Shown piece by piece: positions 25,110 to 34,037 of a stretch of DNA of 58,808 nt. The stretch covers positions 1 through 58,808 of the forward strand of contig SVTV01000019.1 in NCBI GenBank assembly GCA_015063605.1, given 5' to 3'. Below the pieces are notes generated by a model that saw only the letters and a list, made by a program, of their open reading frames with translations, did not search any database and had not been told where the DNA came from. Positions within the stretch are counted from its first letter, which is position 1; every line of letters starts with the position of its first letter. The DNA is from Oscillospiraceae bacterium (lineage in GTDB: Bacteria; Bacillota; Clostridia; Oscillospirales; SIG627). Position numbers and translations under genes: made by a program.

Positions 25110-26144
25110 TTACAATACGTCCGCAATGTCGAGAATAAGTCTTTCACTCTTTTCCCATCCGAGACAGGGGTCGGTGATGGACTTTCCGTAAACATCGTCA
25201 TCGTTTATCTTTTGGCATCCGTCAATAAGGTAGCTTTCTATCATAAGACCCTTTACGAGCTTTTTGATATCATTGCTGTGTCTTGTGCTGTGGAGTATTT
25301 CCTTGGCTATTCTTATCTGCTCAAGATATTTCTTGCCCGAATTAGCGTGATTCGTGTCCACTATGACTGCGGGATTCTTAAGACCCGATGCGGCGTAAAG
25401 ATCCGAAAGACCTTGGAGATCCTCAAAGTGATAGTTGGGCAGGGATTGACCGTGCTTGTTTACGTAACCTCTGAGGATAGCATGTGTAAGATCGTTTCCG
25501 GATGATTCGACCTCCCAGCCTCTGTATATGAATGTGTGGGAATGCTGTCCCGCGGTGATGGAGTTCATCATTACGGAAAGATCGCCGCCTGTAGGGTTCT
25601 TCATACCCACGGGAATATCAAGACCGCTTGCAGTGAGACGGTGCTGCTGATTTTCAACGGAGCGTGCGCCGATTGCAACGTAAGAAAGAAGATCGGAAAG
25701 GTAACGGTAGTTTTCGGGATAAAGCATTTCATCAGCACAGGAGAGCTCTGTTTCAGCCAATGCACGCATATGAAGCTTTCTTATGGCGATGACACCGTTG
25801 AGCATATCGGGCTTTTCGTTGGGATTGGGTTGGTGAAGCATACCCTTGTAGCCGTCACCCGTTGTACGGGGCTTGTTTGTGTATATTCTCGGGATGATGA
25901 GGATCTTATCCTTGACCTTTTCCTGTACCTCGCGAAGCTTGAGGATGTATTCTATTACGGCATCCTCACGGTCTGCGGAGCAGGGTCCTATGATGAGAAT
26001 GAATTTATCGGACTTTCCCGTGAAGATATCACGGATCTCGACGTCTCTTTTTTCCTTTACCGCCGTCATTTGAGATGTTACGGGGTACATTTCCTTTATA
26101 TCCATGGGGATAGGCAGTTTTCTTATAAAATTCATATTTTTCAT
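25110..26144 (-). CDS. aroF: 3-deoxy-7-phosphoheptulonate (DAHP) synthase, class I
   Basis: About 344 residues. Condenses phosphoenolpyruvate and erythrose 4-phosphate to DAHP, the first step to chorismate. Recognisable class I-alpha (AroG/F/H-type) motifs are IGPCSADRED, IPRIYTNKPRTTGDGYKG, MKNPTGGD, GQHSHTFIYRGWE and VDTNHANSGKK, with metal and PEP ligands. No fused chorismate mutase or ACT domain is present; feedback would have to act on the barrel. Last gene of the eight-gene aro operon. I take ATG 26144, after the tyrA stop; an in-frame ATG at 26156 is possible. The paralogue letter (F, G or H) is nominal. Confidence 0.92.
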   Translation of the reverse strand: MKNMNFIRKLPIPMDIKEMYPVTSQMTAVKEKRDVEIRDIFTGKSDKFILIIGPCSADREDAVIEYILKLREVQEKVKDKILIIPRIYTNKPRTTGDGYKGMLHQPNPNEKPDMLNGVIAIRKLHMRALAETELSCADEMLYPENYRYLSDLLSYVAIGARSVENQQHRLTASGLDIPVGMKNPTGGDLSVMMNSITAGQHSHTFIYRGWEVESSGNDLTHAILRGYVNKHGQSLPNYHFEDLQGLSDLYAASGLKNPAVIVDTNHANSGKKYLEQIRIAKEILHSTRHSNDIKKLVKGLMIESYLIDGCQKINDDDVYGKSITDPCLGWEKSERLILDIADVL

Positions 26145-26166
26145 ATCAATGACCATTCCTTGTCTT

Positions 26167-27024
26167 TTATATCTTTTTATCAAATAATTTTCTTCTCTCC
26201 GTAGAGGTGCGCATCATTTGGCGCATGGATTCACGGTCGTTTTCCGCAAGATACCTTCTCATTTTTTCAAGCTCTGCGGAAAATCTGTCTATTTGCTCCA
26301 GAAGAGCATCCTTGTTGAGCATGAAAAGCTCGCTCCACATAAGATCATTTATTTTTGCTATACGTGTCAGATCTCTGAATGAGTCGCCCGTATATTTTTC
26401 AAGACCCTCCCGGGTGTTGCATGTCATGAGGGTGACTGCTATGACGTGGGTCAGCTGAGAGAGAAAAGCTATCATCTCGTCATGCTTTTCGGGGGTAAGC
26501 TCGGAGATCTTTCCGAAGCCCAGGATCTCTCCCAATTGCTTGCACGTTTCAATGGCATGCGGAGTATTCAGAGGAGTGGGGGTGACGATGTAATTTGCAC
26601 CTTGGAATATCTTATCATCGCTGAATTCCACACCGCTCTGCTCTCTTCCCGCCATGGGGTGAGCCGCAATGAATTCCACATCCTTTCGGAGGATCGACTG
26701 TATCTCGTCAACTATACAGGTTTTTACACCGGTAACATCGGTTATGAGAGTGCCGGGGCGTATCATATGCTGATTTTCATTTATCCACTTGATAAATATT
26801 TTCGGATATACGGCAAATACGATGATATTTGCCGAGGATATAAGCTTTTCGTCGGGAAATGTTGCTCCGGATACGATCATGCCTCTTTCAAGGGCGTAGT
26901 CGATATCCTTTTGCTCCAATGTCAATGCGCTGACATTGTATCCTTTTTTTGATAATGCCTTAGCATAACCGCCGCCCATAAGACCGAGACCTACGATGAG
27001 AAATTTCGTACTTCTGTCAATCAT
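26167..27024 (-). CDS. tyrA: prephenate dehydrogenase
   Basis: 285 residues, NAD(P)-dependent oxidative decarboxylation of prephenate to 4-hydroxyphenylpyruvate for tyrosine. The Rossmann motif GLGLMGGGYAKAL opens the protein. AAHPMAGREQSGV carries the catalytic histidine and GANYIVTPT is conserved. No C-terminal ACT domain or chorismate mutase fusion is present, so it is the short monofunctional type. The ATG overlaps the aroA stop by 4 nt (ATGA), indicating translational coupling. Confidence 0.93.
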   Translation of the reverse strand: MIDRSTKFLIVGLGLMGGGYAKALSKKGYNVSALTLEQKDIDYALERGMIVSGATFPDEKLISSANIIVFAVYPKIFIKWINENQHMIRPGTLITDVTGVKTCIVDEIQSILRKDVEFIAAHPMAGREQSGVEFSDDKIFQGANYIVTPTPLNTPHAIETCKQLGEILGFGKISELTPEKHDEMIAFLSQLTHVIAVTLMTCNTREGLEKYTGDSFRDLTRIAKINDLMWSELFMLNKDALLEQIDRFSAELEKMRRYLAENDRESMRQMMRTSTERRKLFDKKI

Positions 27025-28232
27025 TCAATCATCGTCTCCTTTTCGGAAAGAGCGTTCAATTTATCGAAAAAGTCGGGGAAGCTCTTTGCCACGGCTTCGG
27101 CACCGTCAATGGTTCCGCCCGTAACGGTGAGGAGTACAGCCAGAGACATCACTATTCTGTGATCGTCATGACCGTACAGGATCTCCTTGGGAGCATGGAA
27201 GCCGCAAGGGTATACCATTACCGTATCGTCCATGACCTTTACGCTGACACCGAATTTTTCAAGCTCCTTTGCCATTACCTCGGCTCTGTTGCTTTCCTTT
27301 ATTTTCAATCGTCTTGTTCCCGTAAATATTCCTCCGTATTTTGCGGCGGCTACCGCAAACAGGATGGGACCCAGATCGGGACAGTCTCCGATATGTATTG
27401 TGGGAGTGCCCTTTTTCAGAAGGGGATATAGCTTTTTATATACTCTGTCGCCTTGAATACTGTCCTCTCTGAGACCGCAGACCTCGACATCGCCTCCGAG
27501 AAAGTTCAATGCTTCAAAGAAAGCAGCTCCCGAATAATCGCCTTCAACTGCTGTGTCGGTGGGCTTATAGCTTTGAGAGCCGGGGATGTAAAGGGTGTTT
27601 TCATCCTCCCATGTTACCGTGATCCCGAATTCCTTCAACGCCGCTATGGTAAGCTCGATATATGAACGGCTTTCAATGGGAGGAATTATACTGATCCTGC
27701 TGTCCTTTTCAAGCATTGGAAGAGCGAAAAGAAGACCGCTTATGAATTGACTGCTTATATTTCCCGCAGTTTTGTATTCTCCGCTTTCAAGAGGACCTCT
27801 TACGAAAACGCTTGTTTCGTCTTGAGAAAATGAAAATCCCTTTTCCTTTGCCAACTGCTCGTAAACGCTTAAGGGACGCTTAAGGAGTGATGTGTCTCCC
27901 GTAAGCATGATATTCTGTCCGCATATAAGGCATATGGGGATCATGAATCTCAATGTGCTTCCGCTTTGTCTGCAGGGAAGGGAGGAAAGAGCCTTTGCGT
28001 TTTTGATATTGATACCTTCGATCGTTACGGTCGTACCGCTTATCTCATATTTTACACCAAGTGCGCTTATGCAGTCAAGAGTTGCAAGTACATCTTCGCA
28101 CATTGATACGTTTTTTATTACGCTTTTGCCTTTTGCAAAGGCGGCACAGATGATAAGACGGTGCGCCATGCTCTTTGAAGGTGGTGCGGTTACCTTTCCG
28201 CTGACCTTACCCGGGTATACTGTGACCTTCAT
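27021..28232 (-). CDS. aroA: 5-enolpyruvylshikimate-3-phosphate synthase
   Basis: 403 residues. Transfers enolpyruvyl from PEP to shikimate 3-phosphate; the target of glyphosate. Family motifs visible are PPSKSMAHRLIICAAFAKG (KS-x-x-xR substrate loop), RQSGSTLRFMIPI, the EGDYSGAAF segment, RLKIKESNRAEVMAKEL and GHDDHRIVMSLAVL. Length normal. ATG overlaps the aroQ stop by 4 nt. The SGSTLRF form of the PEP loop differs from the NAGTAMR of E. coli; whether this alters inhibitor sensitivity cannot be read here. Confidence 0.95.
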   Translation of the reverse strand: MKVTVYPGKVSGKVTAPPSKSMAHRLIICAAFAKGKSVIKNVSMCEDVLATLDCISALGVKYEISGTTVTIEGINIKNAKALSSLPCRQSGSTLRFMIPICLICGQNIMLTGDTSLLKRPLSVYEQLAKEKGFSFSQDETSVFVRGPLESGEYKTAGNISSQFISGLLFALPMLEKDSRISIIPPIESRSYIELTIAALKEFGITVTWEDENTLYIPGSQSYKPTDTAVEGDYSGAAFFEALNFLGGDVEVCGLREDSIQGDRVYKKLYPLLKKGTPTIHIGDCPDLGPILFAVAAAKYGGIFTGTRRLKIKESNRAEVMAKELEKFGVSVKVMDDTVMVYPCGFHAPKEILYGHDDHRIVMSLAVLLTVTGGTIDGAEAVAKSFPDFFDKLNALSEKETMIE

Positions 28233-28684
28233 TCTTTGATGCCGTCCTTTTCTTTGATGATCTCTGCCAGCTTATCTATGGATTCGAGATATCCGTCCGT
28301 TCCGTGGCCGGATACCGTAAATTCGCAGGCTTGTCTTATATAGCTTACCTGTCTGAAATCCTCCCGCTTTGATACATCGGAAATGTGTATCTCAGCGGTG
28401 GGGATCATAACCGATTTTACGGCGTCGAGGAGGGCAATGCTTGTGTGGGTGTATGCTCCCGGGTTTATTACGATGCCGTCCACCTTTTCAAAGTACGCTT
28501 CTTGTATCTTATCCACAAGGCATCCCTCATGGTTTGATTGGTATATCTCGTGTTCTATTCCCTTGGCGTCACAGTGACGAGCGATTTTTTTCTTCAATTC
28601 CTCGTATGTTTCTTTTCCGTAATGAGCGGGCTCTCTTATTCCGAGCATATTTATGTTCGGCCCGTTTATTATAAGTATCTTCAT
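28229..28684 (-). CDS. aroQ: 3-dehydroquinate dehydratase, type II
   Basis: About 151 residues. Dehydrates 3-dehydroquinate to 3-dehydroshikimate by the type II (dodecamer, trans-elimination) mechanism. Motifs: NGPNINMLGIREPAHYG with the catalytic tyrosine, QSNHEGCLVDKIQEA, VINPGAYTHTSIALLDA and EIHISDVSKREDFR. Start set at 28684 because GCAGGA lies 6 nt before it and MKILIINGPN is the usual family N-terminus. Between the aroE/aroK fusion (13 nt) and aroA (4-nt overlap). Confidence 0.94.
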   Translation of the reverse strand: MKILIINGPNINMLGIREPAHYGKETYEELKKKIARHCDAKGIEHEIYQSNHEGCLVDKIQEAYFEKVDGIVINPGAYTHTSIALLDAVKSVMIPTAEIHISDVSKREDFRQVSYIRQACEFTVSGHGTDGYLESIDKLAEIIKEKDGIKE

Positions 28685-28697
28685 GGTTTTCCTGCTT

Positions 28698-29939
28698 TTA
28701 TTCATTTATATTCAGTATATCCGAGACGGCGTGCTCCGCAATGCCGTCTGTTTTGAGAATTTTATCGGCTGACGAGCAATACCGGGGATAGCGTTCGGAA
28801 TATCTTTTTTCGACGGCTTCTCTTGTGGATGCGAGGGGACGGTCGGATGTGGGGATAAGCTGCTCCAAGGGACGGTCGAGGAAGATGAGCTTTCCGTTTT
28901 TGCGAAGCTCTCTTACGTTTTCGTCTCTCAATACCGCACCGCCTCCAACGGCAATTATCCGTGAGCTTAAATGGGCAACTCTTTCTTTTATTATCTTTGT
29001 TTCCATGTCACGGAAGACTTTTTCGCCGCTCTCCGCAAATATATCCGTGATCTGCTTTCCCGCATATTCAACTATAAGCTCGTCCGTGTCGATAAGAGCT
29101 TTTCCGCTTCTTTCGGATAGAAGTCTTCCTATAGTGGATTTGCCGCAGCCGGGCATGCCGATGAGAACGATGTTTTCCTTTTCCGAAAGGATCTTTTCGT
29201 ATACGCTTTTGATGACGCTGTCGGGATATTCTTTTCTGTCCGTGAAGATCGCCGAGGCGGCGACCGCCTGAGCCACAAGCATATAAAGACCGCCTCTTGC
29301 GGGAATACCCTTTTCCTTTGCTGACAGTATAAGCTCTGTACGCAGAGGGTTATAGACCGCATCGATAACCGCCGAAAGATGCTTGAATCTGTTAAGCTCC
29401 ACGGGACATCCCCATATATCGGGATACATTCCGCACGGCGTGGTATTTATCAGTACATCCGCATCCGAGTGATGCTCATACATCTCATCGTAGGTGCAAA
29501 CACCTTCCTTTTTGGTTCTGGAGACCGTTACGATCTCGGATGCACCCATAAGCTTTACCGCAGTGCGTGTTGTTTTCGATGTTCCGCCTGTTCCTGTGAT
29601 GATTACCTTTTTACCGCTCAGATCGGGAATTACCGAGCGGATGAGAGCTGTCATTCCGAAAAGGTCGGTGTTGTGACCGTAAAGCCTTCCGTTCTTGTTT
29701 ACTATGGTGTTTACAGCTCCGATGGCTTTTGCCATGTCGGATATCTCATAAAGGTAGGGTATCACATCCTGCTTATAAGGTATCGTAACGTTTATGGCGC
29801 GAAATTCTCTTTTTGTCATGAATTCATCGAGCTTATCCTTTGGAACCTCGCATATTTCGTATTTGTAATCGGCAAAGCTTTCGTGTATCTCCTTTGAAAA
29901 GCTGTGCTTCAGATGCTCGCCTATACATCCGTATTCCAT
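28698..29939 (-). CDS. aroE/aroK: shikimate dehydrogenase - shikimate kinase fusion
   Basis: 413 residues joining two shikimate-pathway enzymes. Residues 1-250 are AroE (substrate loop HSFSKEIHESF, catalytic lysine in AINVTIPYKQD, GHNTDLFG aspartate, GTGGTSKTTRTAVKL NADP loop). Residues about 253-413 are shikimate kinase (Walker A IGMPGCGKST, DTDELI and RDME shikimate contacts, GGGAV, lid DRPLASTREAVEKR). It would reduce dehydroshikimate and phosphorylate the product in one polypeptide. The reading frame is continuous with no stop between domains. AAAGGAAAG precedes the ATG. AroE-AroK fusions occur in some Clostridia and other lineages, but most bacteria keep the genes apart. Confidence 0.94.
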   Translation of the reverse strand: MEYGCIGEHLKHSFSKEIHESFADYKYEICEVPKDKLDEFMTKREFRAINVTIPYKQDVIPYLYEISDMAKAIGAVNTIVNKNGRLYGHNTDLFGMTALIRSVIPDLSGKKVIITGTGGTSKTTRTAVKLMGASEIVTVSRTKKEGVCTYDEMYEHHSDADVLINTTPCGMYPDIWGCPVELNRFKHLSAVIDAVYNPLRTELILSAKEKGIPARGGLYMLVAQAVAASAIFTDRKEYPDSVIKSVYEKILSEKENIVLIGMPGCGKSTIGRLLSERSGKALIDTDELIVEYAGKQITDIFAESGEKVFRDMETKIIKERVAHLSSRIIAVGGGAVLRDENVRELRKNGKLIFLDRPLEQLIPTSDRPLASTREAVEKRYSERYPRYCSSADKILKTDGIAEHAVSDILNINE

Positions 29940-29978
29940 ATCTTTTTCTTTCCTTTTACCGTAACGGTATTTTGTAGT

Positions 29979-31058
29979 TTATAATCTTGATTCAGACAGC
30001 ATGTCGTAAAGAGCTATTGCCGTGACACTGTCTATTACCGCCCTCGCTCTGTGGATGATGGCGGGATCGTGTCTTCCGTGGATGGCAAGCTTCGCATTTT
30101 CGTTTTTCGAAAGATCTACGGTGTCCTGCTCCTTATATATTGAGGGGGTGGGCTTTATGACACATCTGAATACGATGGGCATACCGTTTGTTATTCCCCC
30201 GTTTATTCCGCCGTTGTTATTCGTTTTCGTAAGTATGCTTTTTCCGTCGGTGTAAAATGCATCGTTGGCTTCGCTTCCGAGCATATCCGCAAAGCCGAAG
30301 CCCGCACCGAATTCCAATCCTTTGACTGCAGGAACGGAAAAGAGTATGTGGGAAAGTCTGCTTTCCACGGAATCAAACCACGGCTCGCCTATTCCTGCGG
30401 GAATTCCAGTGACGGCTGTCTCAAGGATGCCGCCCACGCTGTCGCCTTCTCTTTTAGCCGAGCGTATGGCTTCCTTCATAAGCTCTCCCTTATCATCATC
30501 CAGAACGGCAAACATTGAATCGTTGAGAGTATCGATGTCCTTTTCAAGAGAGCTTGAAGAAAAATCTCTGTCCTTTATTCCGTGCAGGGACGAAATGTGT
30601 GTTCCGATCTTTATGCCCCTATCCTCCAGGGCAGACATCATCAATGCTCCCGCCGCCGTAAGAGGTGCGGTAAGTCTTCCCGAAAAGTGACCGCCGCCTC
30701 TGTGATCCTGAAATCCCTTGTATCTTATAAGTGCCGTGTAATCGGCGTGGCCGGGACGGGGGAGAATCTTCAAGGAGTCATAATCCTTGGATACAGTGTT
30801 TGTGTTTTCTATTATCATGCATATGGGTGTTCCCGTTGTGTATCCGTTGAAAACACCGGATACTATACGGCATTCGTCGGGTTCTTTTCTTTTTGTTGAA
30901 AGCTCGTTTGCGGAGCTTCTCAGAGAAAGACGGTATCTTATGAATTCCTCGTCTACTCTTATTCCCGATTCCATTCCGTCTATTACTATTCCTATGTGAG
31001 AGCCGTGGCTTTCACCGAAAAGCGTTACCGTTACGCTGTTTCCGAATGTGTTTTTCAT
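29979..31058 (-). CDS. aroC: chorismate synthase
   Basis: 359 residues. Converts EPSP to chorismate using reduced FMN. Signatures: GESHGSHIGIVIDG near the N-terminus, PRPGHADYTALIRYKGFQDHRGGGHFSGR, and KPTPSIYKEQDTV and RHDPAIIHRARAV near the end. Normal length. The ATG overlaps the aroB stop by 4 nt. Confidence 0.96.
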   Translation of the reverse strand: MKNTFGNSVTVTLFGESHGSHIGIVIDGMESGIRVDEEFIRYRLSLRSSANELSTKRKEPDECRIVSGVFNGYTTGTPICMIIENTNTVSKDYDSLKILPRPGHADYTALIRYKGFQDHRGGGHFSGRLTAPLTAAGALMMSALEDRGIKIGTHISSLHGIKDRDFSSSSLEKDIDTLNDSMFAVLDDDKGELMKEAIRSAKREGDSVGGILETAVTGIPAGIGEPWFDSVESRLSHILFSVPAVKGLEFGAGFGFADMLGSEANDAFYTDGKSILTKTNNNGGINGGITNGMPIVFRCVIKPTPSIYKEQDTVDLSKNENAKLAIHGRHDPAIIHRARAVIDSVTAIALYDMLSESRL

Positions 31059-32065
31059 CGTACTGTCCCCCGAATCTGTTCCTTAAGATCGGAAAATAAA
31101 ATATCCTCCATTACGAAGCTGCCCGCTTCCTCAACTCTTATTACCGTGATCGTTTTTCCCGAAAGCTTTTTGTCATGCTCCATCGAAGAGAAAAGCTTTT
31201 CAACATCGGCGTTGAATTCATATGGAAGCGAAAGACGCTTCAATACGGGAATAAGCTCACCGCGTACCTTTTTCGAGCACATGGGGATCATACCGAGAGC
31301 GACACATTCGCCGTGGTAAAGACTGCCGTCGAGAGCTCCGCTTTCGATGGCGTGGCCTATGGTGTGGCCGAAGTTGAGTATCTTTCTCAAGCCCGTTTCC
31401 TTTTCATCCGTTTCCACCACATACTTTTTGACCTTGAGGGAGCGGATGATTATCTCTTCAATATGATCCTTGTAATCGTCTGATTTGAATATATCGAAAA
31501 GCTCCTTATCACTTGTCAATCCCATTTTCACCGCCTCGGCGGCACCGTTGGATATCTGTCTTTCGGGAAGCGTTTTCAATGTGTCGGGGTCTATTATGAC
31601 CTTCTTCGGCTGATAAAAGGCGCCGACGATATTTTTGACCGAACCTAAGTTCACCGCTGTCTTTCCACCGATGGAAGAATCCACCTGTGACAGAAGGGTG
31701 GTGGGGATATTATAAAAATCTATGCCTCTCATGTATGCGGCTGCGGCGAATCCCGCAAGATCGCCTACAACGCCTCCGCCTACCGCAACGACGCAGTCCT
31801 TTCTGGAAAAGCCGTTTTCAAGCATCGTTTCACAAAGCTCCTTGAAGGTATCGAGGTTTTTTGACATCTCGCCTCCCTCAATGACCGATATGACGGGCGC
31901 TTTGCAGAAGCTTGCTACGCTGTCGGAATATCCGCGGGGTACATTTTTATCCGTTACGATAAGCACCTTTCTGTCTAAGCTTATAAGCTCTCCCGCTTTT
32001 TTCAGAGCTCCCCGCTCTATTACTATATCATAACCGTTTTCTTTAAGATCTACGTGTAATATCAT
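31055..32065 (-). CDS. aroB: 3-dehydroquinate synthase
   Basis: About 336 residues. Cyclises DAHP to 3-dehydroquinate with NAD and a divalent metal. Motifs: EGGEMSKNLDT, VGGGVVGDLAGFAAAAYMRG, IPTTLLSQVDSSIGGKTAVN, and metal-binding HTIGHAIE plus GLYHGE-type SLYHGECVALGM. I start at the ATG at 32065 (MILHVDLKE), after the pheA stop and with AAGGA upstream; the longer frame to 32167 overlaps pheA and has no family match. Confidence 0.95.
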   Translation of the reverse strand: MILHVDLKENGYDIVIERGALKKAGELISLDRKVLIVTDKNVPRGYSDSVASFCKAPVISVIEGGEMSKNLDTFKELCETMLENGFSRKDCVVAVGGGVVGDLAGFAAAAYMRGIDFYNIPTTLLSQVDSSIGGKTAVNLGSVKNIVGAFYQPKKVIIDPDTLKTLPERQISNGAAEAVKMGLTSDKELFDIFKSDDYKDHIEEIIIRSLKVKKYVVETDEKETGLRKILNFGHTIGHAIESGALDGSLYHGECVALGMIPMCSKKVRGELIPVLKRLSLPYEFNADVEKLFSSMEHDKKLSGKTITVIRVEEAGSFVMEDILFSDLKEQIRGTVR

Positions 32066-32084
32066 GTTCCGGTTTTCCTTACGA

Positions 32085-33218
32085 TCAATATTTGAGATAA
32101 GAGCCGATGACCTTGAGAAGGTCGCACCATCCCGAAAGCTCCGAAAGCATCGTGCTTCCGTTGTCACCGTCTATTCTGCCCTCGCATTCAACGAGAAAAT
32201 AATACTGCCATAAAAGCTCCTTCATGGGACGGCTTCTTATGGATTGCATATTGTATCCGTGTTTACCGATTATTTCGATAGCCTTTGCCAATGAACCCGC
32301 CTCGTTTTTAACGGTGAAGGAAAGAATGAAGCGTGCATCCATATCCCTTCCTGCGGTGATGGTATTTTTAACCTTTGACACGGTGACGAATCTTGTGGTG
32401 TTATTGTTTGCTTCGTTTATACCGCTGTCAAGCGTTTCCAATCCGAAAAGCTCTCCTGCCTCACGGCTTCCGATGGCGGCTGTTTTCTTATCACCGTTTT
32501 TTGAAACGAGCTCAGCGGCTTTTGCGGTGTTGGCGTATTCGTGTCTTGTCCATCCGTGCTTTCTGATATAAGGATCGCATTGAGCCAGCGCCTGAGGGTG
32601 GCTTACCACGTCGGTGATCTCGTCTATCGTTGTTCCGGGTATAACGAGAAGGTCGTGGGATACGGAAAGATCATATGCTCCCGTAACGTAAAGAGAACCT
32701 GAGAAAAGGATATCCGCTACCTGTCCCACTTCACCCGCACTGCTGTTTTCAAAGGGGAGAACGGCTGCGTGGCATTCGCCCGAGGCTACGGCATCGTATG
32801 CTTCATTGAAGCTTTGGTATCCTATGCATTCTGCAGAAGGGAATATTTTGCTTGACGCGATCTGTGCAAAGGCGCCTGCCGTTCCGCAATATGCGATCTT
32901 CATTCCCGACAAGAGATATTCCTGATATTTTTTCGATATTCCCATCGTATCTCTGAGAAAATCCAGATATGCCGTACGCACTGCCTCGGATTCGGAGGCG
33001 AGAAAAGCGGAATTCTTTCTTATTACCTGTTCCTCACGCTTTTCATCGAATATGGGAAGTCCCCGTTCCGCCTTATGCTCGGCAACGAGCTTTACGGCTT
33101 CCATACGGCGTGCGAAAAGCTCCGCCATTTTTCTGTCAACGCTATCTATTATTTCTCTTGCTGTTTCAAGCTTTGTCTGTGTTTCCGCCATTATTATAAC
33201 GGTGCTTACAAAAAGCAC
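32085..33218 (-). CDS. pheA: bifunctional chorismate mutase / prephenate dehydratase (P-protein)
   Basis: 377 residues. Chorismate mutase (about 15-95, AroQ class helix REIIDSVDRKMAELFARRMEA), prephenate dehydratase (about 108-285, YCGTAGAFAQIAS and NNTTRF with the catalytic TRF), then an ACT domain (295-370, NEAGSLAKAIEIIGKHGYNM) for phenylalanine feedback. The usual ESRP effector motif reads RSRP here. First gene of the aro operon. GTG start at 33218 chosen for AAGGAG 4 nt before it; the ATG at 33191 lacks a ribosome site. Confidence 0.94.
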   Translation of the reverse strand: MLFVSTVIIMAETQTKLETAREIIDSVDRKMAELFARRMEAVKLVAEHKAERGLPIFDEKREEQVIRKNSAFLASESEAVRTAYLDFLRDTMGISKKYQEYLLSGMKIAYCGTAGAFAQIASSKIFPSAECIGYQSFNEAYDAVASGECHAAVLPFENSSAGEVGQVADILFSGSLYVTGAYDLSVSHDLLVIPGTTIDEITDVVSHPQALAQCDPYIRKHGWTRHEYANTAKAAELVSKNGDKKTAAIGSREAGELFGLETLDSGINEANNNTTRFVTVSKVKNTITAGRDMDARFILSFTVKNEAGSLAKAIEIIGKHGYNMQSIRSRPMKELLWQYYFLVECEGRIDGDNGSTMLSELSGWCDLLKVIGSYLKY

Positions 33219-33260
33219 TTTTCTCCTTATATAGGGGTGATCTTTTTGATAATTGATTTA

Positions 33261-33277
33261 TGTTAACGGTGTTAACA
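33261..33277. promoter_or_regulatory. operator O1 in the aro operon promoter region
   Basis: Perfect palindrome TGTTAAC-GGT-GTTAACA, 14 bp downstream of the pheA -10 box, around the transcription start. A 16/17 match lies at 33410-33426. Confidence 0.8.
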
Positions 33278-33291
33278 TTTTTTATGTGTGT

Positions 33292-33320
33292 ATTATAATA
33301 CTCATTTTGCCGTTTGTCAA
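33292..33320 (-). promoter_or_regulatory. promoter of the pheA-aroB-...-aroF operon
   Basis: Minus strand TTGACA (33315-33320), 17-nt spacer, TATAAT (33292-33297): perfect consensus, so strong unless repressed. Confidence 0.9.
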
Positions 33321-33360
33321 TAGGAAAGCGTGGATTTTTTATAAAATTACGTAAAAATAC

Positions 33361-33389
33361 TTGATTTTTCTTCGGAAGTATGATAGAAT
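33361..33389 (+). promoter_or_regulatory. promoter of the TetR-family gene
   Basis: TTGATT (33361-33366), 17-nt spacer, TAGAAT (33384-33389). Confidence 0.7.
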
Positions 33390-33409
33390 CATATCAAATC
33401 AAAGAGAAA

Positions 33410-33426
33410 TGATAACGGTGTTAACA
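33410..33426. promoter_or_regulatory. operator O2 at the tetR start
   Basis: TGATAAC-GGT-GTTAACA, one mismatch from O1, ending on the first base of the regulator's ATG; suggests autoregulation. Confidence 0.75.
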
Positions 33427-34037
33427 TGATAAAAGATATTAACGATGATTTTACTGACTATTCAAGTGATAACGAGAAAAGCGATATGAAAAAGGCTCTT
33501 GTGCTTTCGGGTATCACGGAGCTTGAGGAGCATGGAATAACCGATTTTTCATTAAGGCGTGTAGCGGGAAGATGCGGAGCGTCATGCGCCGCCCCCTACC
33601 GTCATTTCAAAAGCAAAAACGATCTTATATCGGAAATAGTATCATACGTGAATCTGCAATGGGAGGAGTTTTCCGAGCATGTATATGAGGCGTTCCCCGA
33701 TGATCCGAAAAAGCGCTTCACGGAGATATTCGTTGCGGAGATACGCTTCTGGAGCGCCAATCCCCATTTCAGACATATAAAGATGATGGATGCCAGCGGC
33801 TTTGATGACGAGCTGAAAAAAGAAAAGAGCCGCATGTCAAGGGCGGCTCTCAGGGCTGTGGACGAATACTGCTGTTTGAACGAAGTATCGGAAGAAAAGA
33901 AAATAAGAGGAATATTCACAATAAAGGCAGTTGTGTACGGTACTATTCAGATGATATCAAACGGTGAAGCCGATGACTGCGACAAGGCTGTCTTTGCGGC
34001 AAAGAATGTGATTGAGAAAAGCTTTTCCGTCTTTTAA
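33426..34037 (+). CDS. TetR-family regulator, likely of the aro operon
   Basis: 203 residues. The N-terminal helix-turn-helix (about 20-66, ELEEHGITDFSLRRVAGRCGAS then APYRHFKSKNDLI) is typical TetR; the C-terminal helical domain would bind a ligand, which is not predictable. It is divergent from pheA, and both promoters carry the same 17-bp palindrome, so it most likely represses the aromatic operon and itself. An aromatic amino acid or pathway intermediate is the obvious ligand guess, but that is inference. ATG at 33426 has a weak ribosome site. Its end overlaps the convergent AlkD-like gene by 4 nt. Confidence 0.82.
   Translation: MIKDINDDFTDYSSDNEKSDMKKALVLSGITELEEHGITDFSLRRVAGRCGASCAAPYRHFKSKNDLISEIVSYVNLQWEEFSEHVYEAFPDDPKKRFTEIFVAEIRFWSANPHFRHIKMMDASGFDDELKKEKSRMSRAALRAVDEYCCLNEVSEEKKIRGIFTIKAVVYGTIQMISNGEADDCDKAVFAAKNVIEKSFSVF

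Noticed and set aside
33219..33260. Phenylalanine leader-peptide attenuator for the aro operon
   Set aside because: No small Phe/Tyr-rich ORF or terminator lies between the promoter and pheA.
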